A DNA stretch of 64,000 nucleotides from Haliclystus octoradiatus (lineage: Eukaryota; Cnidaria; Staurozoa; Stauromedusae; Haliclystidae), in assembly GCA_916610825.1 (NCBI GenBank), contig OU744452.1, positions 14,240,110 to 14,304,109 on the forward strand, given 5' to 3'. Under the pieces are notes generated by a model. That model did not search any database, was not told the origin of the DNA, and was given only the letters and a program-made list of their open reading frames with translations. Numbering within the stretch: the first letter of the stretch is position 1; the number at the start of each line of letters is the position of its first letter. Shown piece by piece: positions 47,101 to 64,000 of the stretch. The position numbers and the translations under genes are program-made.

Positions 47101-50100
47101 ATAAACTGTTCTTACCCTCACGTGTTTTCTAACATGTTTTTATCATAACTCTGGAAAGGTGATGACCTCTTAATGATAACAATAGACAATATCAAAAGTG
47201 GTGTCAAATGGCGTGGCAAATAATTAACCGAGTTGAATTACAATGCTTTGCGATGTAACCCAAACATTAACGATCTATTCAAAGAACGTTTAATTGCGAA
47301 GGAATAAATCAAAAAAGATTTGTTTTCAATAAAAAGATCTACATTTAGAAAGAACAGAACACAACATAAATAATAAACTATTTTACCGTACAAAAAACGC
47401 TGAAGAAAAAAAAAATTAAGATTAATCGATTCAAAATTTCATAATCGATTCATGAAAACATAATCGATTAATCGATGAAGCGGACTCACTCCTAGATCTA
47501 ATATTGAGCCTTGTTTTACAGGTTGGTTCAAGAGAGGCTGAACTTTGTGTTATTTCTTTTAAACTATTCCTATTTTGTGCCACTTAACTCAGCAGAAAAG
47601 CAACCACTCTTTTGTGCTTTGATAACCAATGTACCAATCACGTTTGTATAACCTATCTCTCCAATGTAATCCATCTTCATTTTGAACATATCGTTTTTCC
47701 ATGAACTCAAAATTATTTATTCAGAGATCAGAGTGCCTTGGGAGCCCATTTGTAATGTATACAAGAGATTCAACTTGATTCCTCTAAATCAGCTACTGTA
47801 GATGAACAGAAAAAAATATAGATTGTATATGATCTTAGTTGTGACAGCTTTTTAATTTTATGTTTATATCTTTACAGCTCACATCAGGGGTCTGTATAAC
47901 AAGGATGTTTTCGAAGAGAGAGATGTACATTTCAACATGGGGGAAGGTAAGCAGTTTGTATGGTGCATTATCTTAATAATTTTTTGTGTAGGTTTTACCT
48001 ATAAATCAGGAAATCTTCATATGTCTTCTGGGGTTTTCTCTACCTTCAGAGATTTATGATCCCCACTCCTGTTGGACCCTGGCCCAAAGTATTCCAAAAA
48101 GAACTATAAAGTCCAGAGTCCTACCTTGCAACTGTCACCCCTCACTTACTGATCAGTGCTGATATAACGTTTTTTTTAAAGGATATGGCTATTTTGAGAA
48201 CTTCAATACAGTGAAAACGTTGGTAGCTGACACTGAATGAATAGTTAAATTTGATTTGAGTAAAAAGTAAATTGATTCCAAATTGAATTGTTGTATGTGG
48301 GAACATAAACATTCAGACATCCTCCTTCAAAGGCATTCTTGTCTAACTTTTGGCAAGATATGTAACAATTGGAGATAAAGTAACTGACAACAACATCAAA
48401 TACTTGTTTTAGTTTATATAACTGAAATACAATGGAGTTGTCAACATGTTCAGATTTCTGCAGTAAGCTACACTCAACATTACAGATTGAATATTATTAT
48501 ACATTAGATACCAAACAATTACAATTTAATAATTTATGTGATTCTATGGAATTCATATAATTTTCAACCAACCAAAATTTAAAAGTCATAGTCTGGTTAA
48601 ACAATTCGATGATGAACCTCCATTTCACAGAGAATGTGAATGTTTACACTGTAATTAAAAATGGTTATAACCAGTACTCGGTTGTTTCTTTAGGAAATTT
48701 TTGTTAGGGAATTCACAGACTTTTGAACCTTTTAATTGCAAAACCTTATTCATCAATATACGGAAGGTCAAAATTTTGACAATATTTATAACCTGCCAAA
48801 ATTAAAGTAAAATTATAGTTGAAAAACTGTAAAACATTTCAGACTTTTTTATTATATGCTAATCACTTGCAGGCTCTCACCATGGAATATGTGACGGCTT
48901 GGAAAAAGCTCTATACAAGATGAAGCTTTGTGAAAAAGCTCATATTTACATTAGATCTGATTACGCTTTTGGCAGTGAGGGTAATGCTGATCTTGGAATA
49001 CCAGCAAATGCTGATGTTGAATACGAGGTATATCTTTCATCATTTGAAAAAGCTAAGGAAGGTTATGAAATGGATTTGGACGAGAAAATCATTGCTGCAG
49101 AGAAAGTAAAGGCGAAGGGTGGAGAGTTTTTCAAAGTAAGTTTTATTTTAAGATATTCTTAAAATCATGGTTGTGTCATTATTTGATTTTTTTAATTGTT
49201 ACCTAAATATTCTGATTAATAAATTTTTACTTATTACTTACAATATTACCACAAAAAAACAGTTATCAAATTTAAGTGGTAATATCGGCCAAGTTGTAAG
49301 ACCGATTTTTAATACTAAAAAACTTGTCGATGATTTGCGATTACGTGAGCCTAAGCCACCGCTCTTGTCTCGTCAATGCGTTGTCTATTGTTTTCAATGT
49401 GACTTGTGTGATGCAAGTTATGTTGGCTTCACTTGCCAACACTTACATCAACGCATTGACGGACATAGCAGATCAGCTATTGGATCGCATCTTCGACATT
49501 CTCATGGTATCACTGTCCGCGATTGCCATAAAAATTTCAGAGTAATTAAAAAAATGCAAAAATCGCTTTGACTGCCTTATTCATGAAATGCTTGCGATTC
49601 GGCAGATCAAGCCTACACTCAACACACAATTAGACTCTGTGAAATCCCGGCTCTTTGTTTAATTATTAGCACTCTTTTGTTATAATTTTACGCTGTATTT
49701 AGATTCACTATATATATTTTGTAAATTTCCTTTATCACTCTTTTGCCTGACGATGTTATTATGAAGATAACGAAATATTGCCAATTATGTCTCTTTTATC
49801 GCTGTCATTTATCTCAAACATACCTAAATATTATGTCTTTTATGTCTCAGACTGGTCAATTTGCAAAAGCTTTAGGAAAGTATGAAAGAATAGTGAATTT
49901 ACTGGAAGTATGGAAAGACGAGGAAAAGGATAAAGTTTCTTCATTAAAATGCATGGGACATTTAAATGCATCTTTATGTAATTTAAAATTGAAAAATTAT
50001 CAGCAAGCAAGTGAGCATGCAACTAAAGGCTTGAAACTTGAAAATAATAATATAAAAGGTCTATTCCGAAGAGGCCAGGTAAGTGTATTGTTTTCTTACT

Positions 50101-52377
50101 TTTATTATTAACATTCAAGTAGTCAGCACCAGATGGTGCAAAGGCTCTTTTGAAACTAGAAGGGAGAAAATATTTTGTGCTTGGTTTATTGTTAGTGATT
50201 CAAGTTTGAAAATACACGCTAAAATGTATCTCAGATATTCGAAAATTGCTTCTTTAGATAAAGAAAAGTGTTCCATTCATACATGTTCTTCTTATGTTTT
50301 GCCTTACGTGATCATTACCACCTCGAAAAATGCACTCAATGTGACGATTCTGTGTCTCACTCTTGTTAACAATACCAGTAACCCGTTTATATTGCTCTAC
50401 AATGGGGCTTACATCGGAAAAACAACATTTTACGCTTGATTTGTCTCTAAAAGCAACAGTCATACAATTATCTGCTTTAAAAATGAATGAGTTATATTTG
50501 ATAAAAATTTGAAATCTAAGAAAAGAAATGTAATTCTCGAAGGTGAAAAATTTTCTATGGCTTGGCATCTCGTTACGACTTAGCCAAGAAGTATTATGGC
50601 TGTTGGTGGACCAGTGTAGTTTCAATTAATACCATTACTTATCATTCACGTAACCACTTCACAGAAATTAGTTCAAAACATTTCAAATTTGAAAATTTGT
50701 AAATATAACATGCTATTTTACGTTTGAAATATGAACTTTTCGAAGATGACTTTTCTCAGTTGCAAACCCTGTTACCACTGATGATTAAACCACTATATCC
50801 TGAGCTGAACGCTGAACCAATCATTCTGAAAGCAGACTGTTACTGCGTGACTTGTGCATTTTCTTTTTAGAGACAAATACGTGAAATTTTGTTGTCTTAT
50901 GCAAAATAAACGGGTTGTTGGTATCGTAATAAAATGAGATACAAAAACAACCTAAATCATCACTTTGACTGCATGTTTCGAAGGGAAATGATTGCAAGGA
51001 AAATAAAAAAAATGAGCATGCGAAAATAGAAAATTATTCTATATTTACGGAAGCAATCTGCCACTGGAAATATATCCAATTAAAGGATTGTTCTTATTTG
51101 ATTTACCTTGTTGCTAATGTATCCTTGATAGGGATTAAGAAGATACGTTTGTGATATTTAATTTACTGTGCAGTTTTATAGAAAGTTCAACAGTAGTAAC
51201 ACTGGTGCAAATTTCAATCAAGACACCGAGTTGTAGAGTAAGTAATTTAATATCAAGCATCTCTTGGTTATAGGCACACAATGCCCTAGCAGAATATGAT
51301 TTAGCAGTTAAAGACTTCAAGGTAGTTCTTGAAAAAGAACCAAGTAATAAACCTGCTGTAGATCAAATCAACTTTGCAAAACGAAAACTCAAAGAACAAC
51401 ACGACAAGGAAAAGAGATTATACAGTAAGTAAGATGTAATATCAGATATAAAATGATAGTAATAATCATATATTGTGATCGAGTAAGAACTAAGAAAATA
51501 CACATTCTTTACGTTACTCAAGTTTCACGCATTTCACTGCGATTTTCAGACAGATTTTTCACTCAATCTGACAGATTGATTGAGTAAAAATCTGTCTGAC
51601 GATCGCAATGAAATGCGTGAAACTTAAGTAACAGTAAAAAATGTGTATTTTCTTACTCTTTCACCATATATTTATTATTATTTACCGCTCTGTCAAATGA
51701 AGACATAGAGGACTATACTATCTGTTATTAGATAAACATAAATTTTATTATTATCTATATTATCTATATCTAAATTTTATTATTATTTATTACTATATAA
51801 AAGTGAAATTTGAAAAAAAAGTTCCATGATTCCGTACTTTGTTACATTACGATGCACATTTAAACAGTAAACTTTTTTTCATCTCTGATAGCCTTTTGCC
51901 GTTAAAATTATAAACTCCAAAATATGTTTTACACTTCTGTAATCTGCTGTGTTGTGTGCAGTATTCGCTTTTCTATAGTAATCCCGCAGGTTTCAGGGAC
52001 TAATGTGATGGATGTGGACATCTATACTTACTCAGATGTAAAGAAAATGAATTGAGAAGTTTGAAATTATTATTTCTTTTTTATCTGATTATTTACTGGA
52101 TGTGTTCTAAATTTTAAATAATTGTAATATTTAAAAAGAGATACAATTCAGTAAGCGCATCATTTGTCCATACTTGTGTTCCCCTCGTATTCTAGATTAG
52201 ATGCTAATATATATATTTCCATCTATGTTTCCAGCAAAAATGTTCAAAGCGCTTGGAGAAGAGGAAAAACCAGGTAATTCCATGGAAACAGATGTCATCA
52301 AGGACGCAGTTGAAAGAGCTGAAAAAACCAATGGTGATACGACTGCAACAATGGAAACAGAAACGGCTTCTGCATAA
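41128..52377 (+). CDS. FKBP4: FKBP51/52-type peptidyl-prolyl isomerase and Hsp90 co-chaperone (454 aa, 7 exons)
   Basis: Exons: 41128-41380, 43320-43577, 47878-47946, 48873-49135, 49851-50078, 51274-51424, 52235-52377 (TAA); 1365 nt, 454 residues, the family's usual size. FKBP domain 1 (about 33-140) keeps every drug-pocket position of FKBP12: Tyr58, Phe68, Asp69, Arg74, Phe78, Val87, Ile88, Trp91, Tyr114, Phe131, so it should be an active isomerase. Domain 2 (about 148-255) has Leu in place of the pocket Trp ([10 protein letters not shown]) and is probably inactive. Three TPRs follow, with clamp-type residues in VKAKG, HLNAS and KGLFRRG, expected to bind the C-terminal EEVD of Hsp90. Cytosolic/nuclear; matures steroid-receptor-like clients in vertebrates. 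All phases agree. Whether it is called FKBP4 or FKBP5 cannot be decided; it may predate their split. Confidence 0.92.
41695..41830 (+). repeat. Intronic repeat, copy 1 (FKBP intron 1)
   Basis: CTTCTCCTTCAAAGGCAGTC through GTGGCAAGATTTGTAACAAT and GACAACAACACTAA to TTGTCAACATG. Two further copies lie in introns 2 and 3, all in the same orientation. Confidence 0.65.
42031..42890. mobile_element. Candidate TIR element in FKBP intron 1
   Basis: Inverted arms of about 75-95 bp. The left arm (42031-42105) has GTCCCGGTAAGCGGG and GAGTCCCGGCAGTCAAATAC. The right arm (42795-42890) has their reverse complements GCATTTGACTGTCGGGAC and CCCGGTTACCGGGAC. The centre is AT-rich with no transposase. Ends and target duplication not pinned down. 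Confidence 0.5.
43137..43232. repeat. Short hairpin repeat in FKBP intron 1
   Basis: Imperfect palindrome: AATAGCCTGTGCGCAGACCCAA pairs with TTGGGTCTGTACGCAAGCTA further right. The loop is about 40 nt. Probably a small MITE, ending about 90 nt before exon 2. Confidence 0.5.
44801..44930 (+). repeat. Intronic repeat, copy 2 (FKBP intron 2)
   Basis: TCTCCTTCAAAGGCATTCTT, then GTGGCAAGACATGTAACAAT, GTAACTGACAACAACACC and GAATTGTCAACAT. Same order and orientation as copies in introns 1 and 3. Confidence 0.65.
45163..45184 (+). repeat. (CAAT)n tract after a possible LINE tail
   Basis: About five CAAT units following TTATGTGGCTGCAAAAATTTG and AATAAA. This is the arrangement of a LINE 3' end with a short tandem-repeat tail; no coding part was recognised upstream. 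Confidence 0.5.
45345..46695. mobile_element. Candidate element with inverted subterminal repeats (FKBP intron 2)
   Basis: The left part (45345-45560) has many GCGACAAAT / GCAGCAAAT-like motifs in one orientation (TTTCCGCGACAAATTAG, TTTCCGCAGCAAATTG, AAACGCGACC). The right part (46560-46695) has the reverse orientation (TTTGCTGCTG, GTTGCGAC, GTCTGCGGAAAT, TGTCGCT). Clustered short subterminal repeats facing each other are typical of some DNA transposons. No transposase; exact ends not determined. Confidence 0.35.
48321..48449 (+). repeat. Intronic repeat, copy 3 (FKBP intron 3)
   Basis: CCTCCTTCAAAGGCATTCTT, TTGGCAAGATATGTAACAAT, GTAACTGACAACAACATC and GAGTTGTCAACATG. Third copy in the same gene and orientation. 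Confidence 0.65.
49255..49800 (+). mobile_element. Penelope-like element fragment with GIY-YIG endonuclease (FKBP intron 4)
   Basis: An open frame carries [20 protein letters not shown], a [20 protein letters not shown] segment, then [16 protein letters not shown] and SAIGSHL, the arrangement of the C-terminal endonuclease of Penelope-like elements (Cys-rich linker, then a GIY-type Y-V-G core and downstream Arg/His). A one-base shift near 49550 moves the frame, which continues [18 protein letters not shown] and ends SRLFV with a stop at 49660-49662. A 3' tail (GACGATGTTATTATGAAGAT) follows, the style seen at the ends of these elements. 5'-truncated; the reverse transcriptase is missing. It fills most of intron 4 and ends only tens of bases before the exon 5 acceptor. 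Confidence 0.75.
51481..51658. repeat. Long hairpin / MITE in FKBP intron 6
   Basis: A near-perfect 178-bp palindrome. GAGTAAGAACTAAGAAAATA at the left pairs with the right end TATTTTCTTACTC. Inside, AGTTTCACGCATTTCACTGC pairs with ATTGCGAT-type sequence and AATGCGTGAAACTT, and TCAGACAGATTTTTCACTCA pairs with GAGTAAAAATCTGTCTGA. The loop is about 15 nt. No ORF. It starts 56 nt after exon 6. Confidence 0.75.
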
Positions 52378-53473
52378 TTAATGTACTTCATGAAATTCTG
52401 ATATATCATATTCGATTGCATATACAATCCACGTTAGCCTTTTCGTATTCACCAGTTGTCATACAACACTATACGATGTGGGACTTGAATGAAACGGTCA
52501 TTGCTGAGGATTTATGAAATTCTAAGAATAAGATGACCTTGTACAGTTTAGCGATCATGTTTTGTTCATATGCAATTAACTACCCGTATAACCTAGCTAT
52601 CATTGTGTAATGCAACAGTAATTTTTATGTATATGAAACGGTAGAACTTGCTTTATACAAATACAAATACCATACACATCAATTATCATAGTACTTTTCT
52701 TCGGTCTTGCACTCTTTCTTCAATTTGTTGTATTGACACTTAAATGGGGTTTACAGGAAAGGTGTTTTAGGCGATCTTAATGTATTGGATGCAGTACAAT
52801 ATAGATGATCTACATTATCTCGTAGTTTTAATCCTATGATCATGCTGTTATTCCATTCGTACACGATTCAAAAATCAATATGTGCAGATACTTAATTCTA
52901 ATGTACGTTTGATTTGTTGGAACATGATTTGAAGCAATGTATACCTTTACCCAAACCTTGTTCGAATCTTTTTACAAGAACGGACGGTTGCTGTCTAGAT
53001 TTTCTTGTTTTATGGAACAACTTGTTTCCTATCTTCTTTCCTTTCATTAGAAAATTGTTCTCACGGTCATCTGCAGCTCTCGCGTTTGTTTCGGTGATAT
53101 TTTTGTCTTGGACAAATTATATTGTTGTAACTTTTTAATCGCAATGCATGTATCATCCTATTTTTAAATTCAGACAAGAGAATTCCCAGACTTGTGTAGC
53201 GATCTTATTTTCGGACTGGTGTGTTTCTGATATTTGTGGTCTGATGTTTGATATGATTTCTTCGTGAATTGTATATATTGGATTGGAATGAGAATTGGAT
53301 GTCAATTTGAATAATTCAAAAGTTGGCGTATTTCAAATAAAGCCTGTTATTCCCTACTCTCGTCAATTTCATCTTGGAGATTTCACTGTTGAGTACACCG
53401 ATATGTATATAACTAGCTAGGGTTTACATTCACTAGGAATTGTAAACTTATTCATGGCGTCCGAGAACTCTGT
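52378..53473 (+). other. Probable 3' UTR of the FKBP gene
   Basis: No gene; AATAAA at 53336-53341 is the best candidate poly(A) signal, which would give a 3' UTR of about 0.97 kb. Confidence 0.5.
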
Positions 53474-54420
53474 TTGAAAGCAGAGAAAGCAAGGTTCTTG
53501 GCAACTAAATATATGAGAAAATCGTCGAAAAACAAAATTCAACTTTACTTCACAATTTGTGAAATTTGGGCAGAACTAACAACCAATGAAAACAATAATC
53601 CTTTTGAGAAACTACAGTTAAGAATAATGAAAAACATTTTAATGAAAAGAAAAAATCTAGCAACTATGCCACAAATGGAGCTAGGTATATATCTATCCAA
53701 ATTAAATTAACATGATAAAATTTATGCTTCGGCTCTTTTGTACAAACCCTGAATCAATAGCGTCTAAGACTCTCGGCGAAATGATTTTACATTCCAACAA
53801 ACGTTCATGGCTAAATGAAATAAATGACTATTTAGCAAAATTAGGACTATCAATTAAGCAATTGACATCAAAAAATATTTCACATAAGAGTACTCAAAAG
53901 CATCTGATGAATTTGATAAAAATTGCGCTAGAAAATAGATATGTCCAGAGATTTTCAAACCACCAGATTGTTGAAGTAGAAAAGGATAATTTTGCTGACA
54001 GGAAATTTAAATAGGAAATTTGAATTTCAATCTTACCTCTTTTTAACAAATACCGGGCAAAGAAATGCCTTTACAAAATTAAGACCTACCTCACACACAC
54101 ACTAAGAATACAAACTGGACGATATAACCAGGAGCCTAGACATACTACAACATGCAGATTCTGCAACAACCGCAATATAGAGGACAAAGCTCATTTTCTC
54201 TTTTTCTGTGCGATCAACGCTACCCTCCGTAAGGACTGTTATTGTAAAATAAGGAAGATATGTTCCGGTTTTGCCTTGAAACCATGAAAGAAAAATTGGT
54301 CACTCTATTCTCAAATCCTCCTCTATGTATTAGCTATCTCCTTGGTAGTTTATTCTTTTCTTCCTTCAAGACACGTAAAATATTGTACGACAGTCTTACC
54401 TCCATTAGTAAAACGTAATT
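53474..54420 (+). mobile_element. LINE relic, ORF2 C-terminal region
   Basis: Frames shift several times, but the order of motifs is that of the end of a LINE ORF2. First comes FEKLQLRIMKNILMKRKNLA with MPQMELGIYLSKL (53474-53707). Then, in another frame, IKFMLRLFCTNPESIASKTL, SWLNEINDYLAKLGL and NRYVQRFSNHQ (53712-54014). Then comes a Cys/His tail reading LRIQTGRYNQEPRHTTTCRF, CNNRNIEDKAHFLFFC (54105-54215). The IEDEAHFLFxC motif is typical of these LINEs. Several frameshifts: dead. Confidence 0.65.
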
Positions 54421-54600
54421 CTGTAATAATTTCGATAATTTGTAAGTACTCATGTCACAATTTTATCGACATGTGACATTACATAATACAGTATATAAAT
54501 AATATAAACATAATAATCATAATCATAATGACAACAATATAATTGTAAAAAACAATGACTATGATCCAATGTATAATAATTGCTATACACCTTGTACTTA

Positions 54601-54690
54601 AGTATAGTATTGTATAGTATAGTATAGTATAGTATAGTATAGTATAGTATATTATAGTATAGTATAGTATAGTATATTATAGTATAATAT
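54601..54690. repeat. (TATAG)n microsatellite
   Basis: About 17 pentanucleotide units of AGTAT/TATAG with a few TATAT variants. The minus-strand reading frame over this tract (tyrosine/isoleucine/leucine-rich) is an artefact of the repeat. Confidence 0.9.
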
Positions 54691-54699
54691 AAATTGTGG

Positions 54700-57600
54700 T
54701 ATACTGGCAAATAAATGCAACAACTCAGGTGGGGTGGAATAGGATATCCGTGAAATGATTTCCTGCTTTTTAACCTGCTTTGAAATTAAATTCTTTTCAA
54801 CAGCAATAAATACTGTTCAGATTTTGGTCTTGAGGATGGTGATGTTTTCAAGATACCAAATGTCATAATCTCAAAGCGCAGGCTATTTGCTTGCTTGGAT
54901 ATGAGATATGTACAATTACGCACTCTGTTCTCATTGAATAATTGACAACCTTGTCACAGTCGACATTTTTTGAAACATTGTTCAATACTCATTGTTCAAT
55001 AAGGTCTTGTAACTTCTTCATTTATTCCAACATTTGTCCGGGCGTTTTGCGGAAACATCCAAAACCGATGCTGCTGGTTGGCCAGACTTTGAACATCTGC
55101 GCAGTATCGTGGTATCTCTGATCTTTGGAATATATTTTCATGTACTGTGCGAATTGTAGGCTTTTATTCTTTTTTATCGGCGATCAGCAGAAAGCTCCTG
55201 GCGATTTGACTCAAATTAGTGCTTCATTTGATTCAAATAAATGGTTCACCCGAACCAATGATTCAGTTTATTAATTAGCTTCCTATTCTTTTGCTCATTT
55301 TCATCGCCACATTCACATTCAAATAAATTCTATTATTTTCTGAATCAGTTTAATATACTAACTACAGATCAAGATAACAAGTCGAAGTTAGTGATTCAAT
55401 TACTGTTTAAACATGATTAATTGAATGGGACTAAAATTTCCATTTGGCTATATAATTATTGTCTCCAAGCAATCCTCTTCAATCGCTTGGAAAAGTAGCA
55501 TTTCTTTTGTCTTGATGATTTGTGTAGTACTTTTCTTCGGAATAATGCTGTCTTTCCATTGTCCAATGATCTTGCCTGAGGCACAGACCCAATCGGATGT
55601 TTTGCTCTTTGACTCGCGCCACTAACAGTCATGCATTGCCTATTTCCTCTCAGTAACAAGAGCATTGTACCAAAGTCAATAGAGGAGAACTGCGCTACAC
55701 TATAAATTGTGTTATACGTTAAGTATTCTTTCTCAGTAGGCTGTTGCTGTTGGAAAAGAGTCCCAGACCACTGGTCTATTAATACAATATTGAAGGCCAT
55801 TGATCATAAACATACAACGTCTATCTCTATCTACCTCCAATTGCATCAGAAGTTGATAGGATCTCAATGAGTTGTCATGATTGTAATGAAAGCCTTCGGT
55901 TGTTGTGTTTCGATGATCATATCGTGATTAAATGATTATAGTAGCCTCCGTACTCATTTATTATAAACAGGTATGCGGAAATTGATTTTAACTTTCGGAA
56001 AAGAAATCGATTGTTAAGATGACATGAAGTGATATATGTATTCCGGTTGCGAACACATCATGACACTTCGTGACACATCACTGGCTCAAACACTGTTCCA
56101 TGCATCAATGCATAGTGTTCCGTAGTCGAACTTTGACCTCTGGCTGGCGCATAGCAACATAACATCGACACATGTACAGAAGAATTTTCTTTGAATCAGC
56201 TCCTACCTACAGTTTTGACAAAAGATGCGAAGTAGAGCATTGTATTCCGAAAATGTCGCCGTGACATTCTCATTATATAATAGAAGTACATGTGTCATTA
56301 AATATTTATTTGATGCGCGCCCTTTTTGAAATTAAATACCGGTACTGTAGATTGTAGAATCATGTCCATATATCGCCCACGCTCACTAGCAGCTTTCTTC
56401 TATTGACTACAAGGTATATATTTCAACGACAGTAAGAAAACCATTTTACAGAACTCCTATAATGAACTTCATGTTTGCACTAATGTTTGAATGTGATCTG
56501 TCCCAATAACTTACTAATGTCATCACGATGTCACTAATTTCTTATAATTGTTACACTGGTGATGGATGTTGTAGTCTTTCCGCATTGAATGTTGCATGCT
56601 GATCACATCACACGCTTATATAGATATTGCGTTGGTAGACGGAAAGTTAGTTTACCAAAACAGTTTCTGGTACAAAATATCTGCTGATGATTTTGTTTAC
56701 TTTTCCAAACGTTTGAAGCGAGGAATGCTTTCATTCTATCATTTATAGGAGTGTTCTAGTGAATACATGTTCAGGAATATGTCAAGAATAATGTGCGTAT
56801 CTGACGTTTCTATTGTGGTTGTCAATGGTAATATGATATCAGCCTCAAACATCGTAAGGACGTGGCAGTCGGCCAGAGGAAACAAAACAATCAACTTCGG
56901 AAAAAGACCAGAAGTCATACATTCAAAATGTTTATCTTTATAAAATTTACTACTTGAATTAATTAAAAATAACTTTTATAAGATCCACTATTTCTATGAG
57001 CTTGCAAAACTTTTATCAGAAGTAAACACAACTTTTTTCATTCATTACGTTTTGATGGAAACAAGATCTCGAAATATTGCACGACCTTTCGTCAACAATT
57101 GTTTTCTTGAGTTAACGGTTTATTGACGTCATTCGATATTACTGTTGATTAAAAAAGCCGATTGGGAGCGGTGCTAATTGCACAACATTTCAATGTTTGG
57201 CCATCACAGAACAGAGCCGGAAGAGCAGTTCGACATCTGGTATTTTCAACTAACAATTTGTACACATTTTTATAGTTGATCCTTACTCTAATTTCTTTTC
57301 ACTCAAATTTGTGGATTAGAATGATTCATAATGAACTCAATGCGTTTTATTGTAACAATGAATGGAAAACAGGCTGAATCAAGTTTTCAAAACCGGTTTG
57401 ACCTGTTTTATTATTTTATGATCGACCACCTGTCACATGATTCTGACTCATTGCTAAAAATATGAGGATTAGTCATTCATCTCACATTATCTATTTTAAT
57501 GTATGCGATTGGCTGGCTCACCGCCAAAATCATTTGAGACGTATTTGTAATTTGGTTTTTAAGCCCCCAAGACAGGAGTGACCGACAAAGTCAATATTTC

Positions 57601-58238
57601 AATGCTTCACGACTTTACGTTTCATAGACTTTACGAGGAACAAAAATATTCTAAACTAGCTAGGCGACAACTTGAATTTGATAACAATTAACAGACGGAA
57701 CGGAATTTCGATTTCTATCTGTCCAGGAAAAGCCGAAATGATGCCATGATAAAACGTGATATTTAATGAGTTTCCTTTTGTCTCGTAGACCACGTTCCTT
57801 ATTGTCATTTTGGTTGTATGATATGCTGTGCGTTCTATTGTACTATTTTGCCCGTTTTGACCAAAATTGCAAGCTGCCGGCTCAAACCACGTTGCTCTTG
57901 CTCGCTATGATTTTTTACAAAATTTATGTCTGAACAAAATTATTGAGGCTTTGACGGAGAATTTCGTTGAAGGGTTGAATAGAAAAATTTTGACGTACGT
58001 GATGCTTCGTGATTCGGGCATCATATTTGGTTGCTAGGTGCTGTTCATTTGCATAATTTATGCGCCATGTGCCTGAATGATTAGGTAACCTGTGGTGACT
58101 TCATCTTCAGCCTCTCAAACAACCTGTGCAGTGGTTTTGTCGTTCATGTAGAAGTTGCGTTTAAAAGTAAGATTATAATAATTTCGTTGAATGTCTTTTT
58201 AACCATTATCCAAGGCCATTAACGGCATATTTCTACAC
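54700..58238. other. Intergenic and 5' flank of the TRIM gene
   Basis: No recognised gene. A minus-strand frame at 55800-55456 (114 codons) has no motif I can place and is left out. The last 200 bases are the probable promoter and 5' UTR of the TRIM gene. A possible 5' UTR intron has a donor AAAAGTAAG near 58165 and an acceptor ATCCAAG near 58215; no TATA box is evident. Confidence 0.4.

Positions 58239-64000
<5,762 letters not shown>

Noticed and set aside
50254-50625. 123-codon minus-strand frame in FKBP intron 5
   Set aside because: No domain or repeat relation seen; overlapping plus-strand frames of similar length occur, as expected by chance.
54450-54710. 86-codon minus-strand frame rich in Tyr, Ile and Leu
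   Set aside because: It is the translation of the TATAG microsatellite.
55456-55800. 114-codon minus-strand frame
   Set aside because: Basic and Gln-rich, with no recognisable motif, splice context or second copy; probably chance.

Overview
The window is nuclear DNA from an animal. Genes have many GT-AG introns, the DNA is AT-rich, and intergenic and intronic space is full of metazoan-type transposons (CR1/L2/Jockey-like LINEs, Ty3/gypsy, a Penelope-like element, tRNA-headed SINEs, TIR elements and MITEs). A TIF1-type TRIM gene (RING, two B-boxes, coiled coil, PHD, bromodomain) and an FKBP51/52-type co-chaperone fit a bilaterian, perhaps a marine invertebrate deuterostome; I cannot name the species.

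Layout. 0-41 kb: three tandem minus-strand paralogues of a small secreted six-cysteine protein (3.45-6.83, 14.61-19.69 and 34.13-40.14 kb). Exons 2-7 are 27/84/101/253/164/105 nt in every copy, and each copy has the same TATA plus E-box core promoter. A further signal-peptide exon at 0.75-0.81 kb may begin a fourth gene leaving the window on the left. Between the copies lie: a Ty3/gypsy relic whose integrase is split by a 1.48-kb TIR element with a 6-bp target duplication (8.9-11.2 kb); two inverted copies of a TTAA-flanked element, one of them broken by a LINE; an almost complete 4.7-kb LINE with a 14-bp target duplication (22.43-27.12 kb); and a single-exon gene joining an EGF-containing ectodomain to a TMEM151-like membrane domain, broken by two in-frame TGA codons (28.0-30.3 kb, minus).

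41.1-52.4 kb (plus): a complete seven-exon FKBP4/5-type gene, 454 aa, with an intact FK506-binding pocket in domain 1, a degenerate domain 2, and TPRs with Hsp90-clamp residues. A perfect three-unit heat-shock element lies about 110 bp upstream of its ATG. Its introns hold several repeats, including a Penelope-like fragment directly before exon 5.

52.4-64 kb: a LINE relic, a TATAG satellite, a stretch with no recognised gene, then the TRIM24/33/66-like gene from 58.24 kb, which runs off the right edge within its bromodomain. The genes share no operon-like relation. The secreted-protein copies are likely co-regulated; the FKBP and TRIM genes are independent neighbours. No CRISPR array, rRNA gene or stand-alone tRNA gene was seen.
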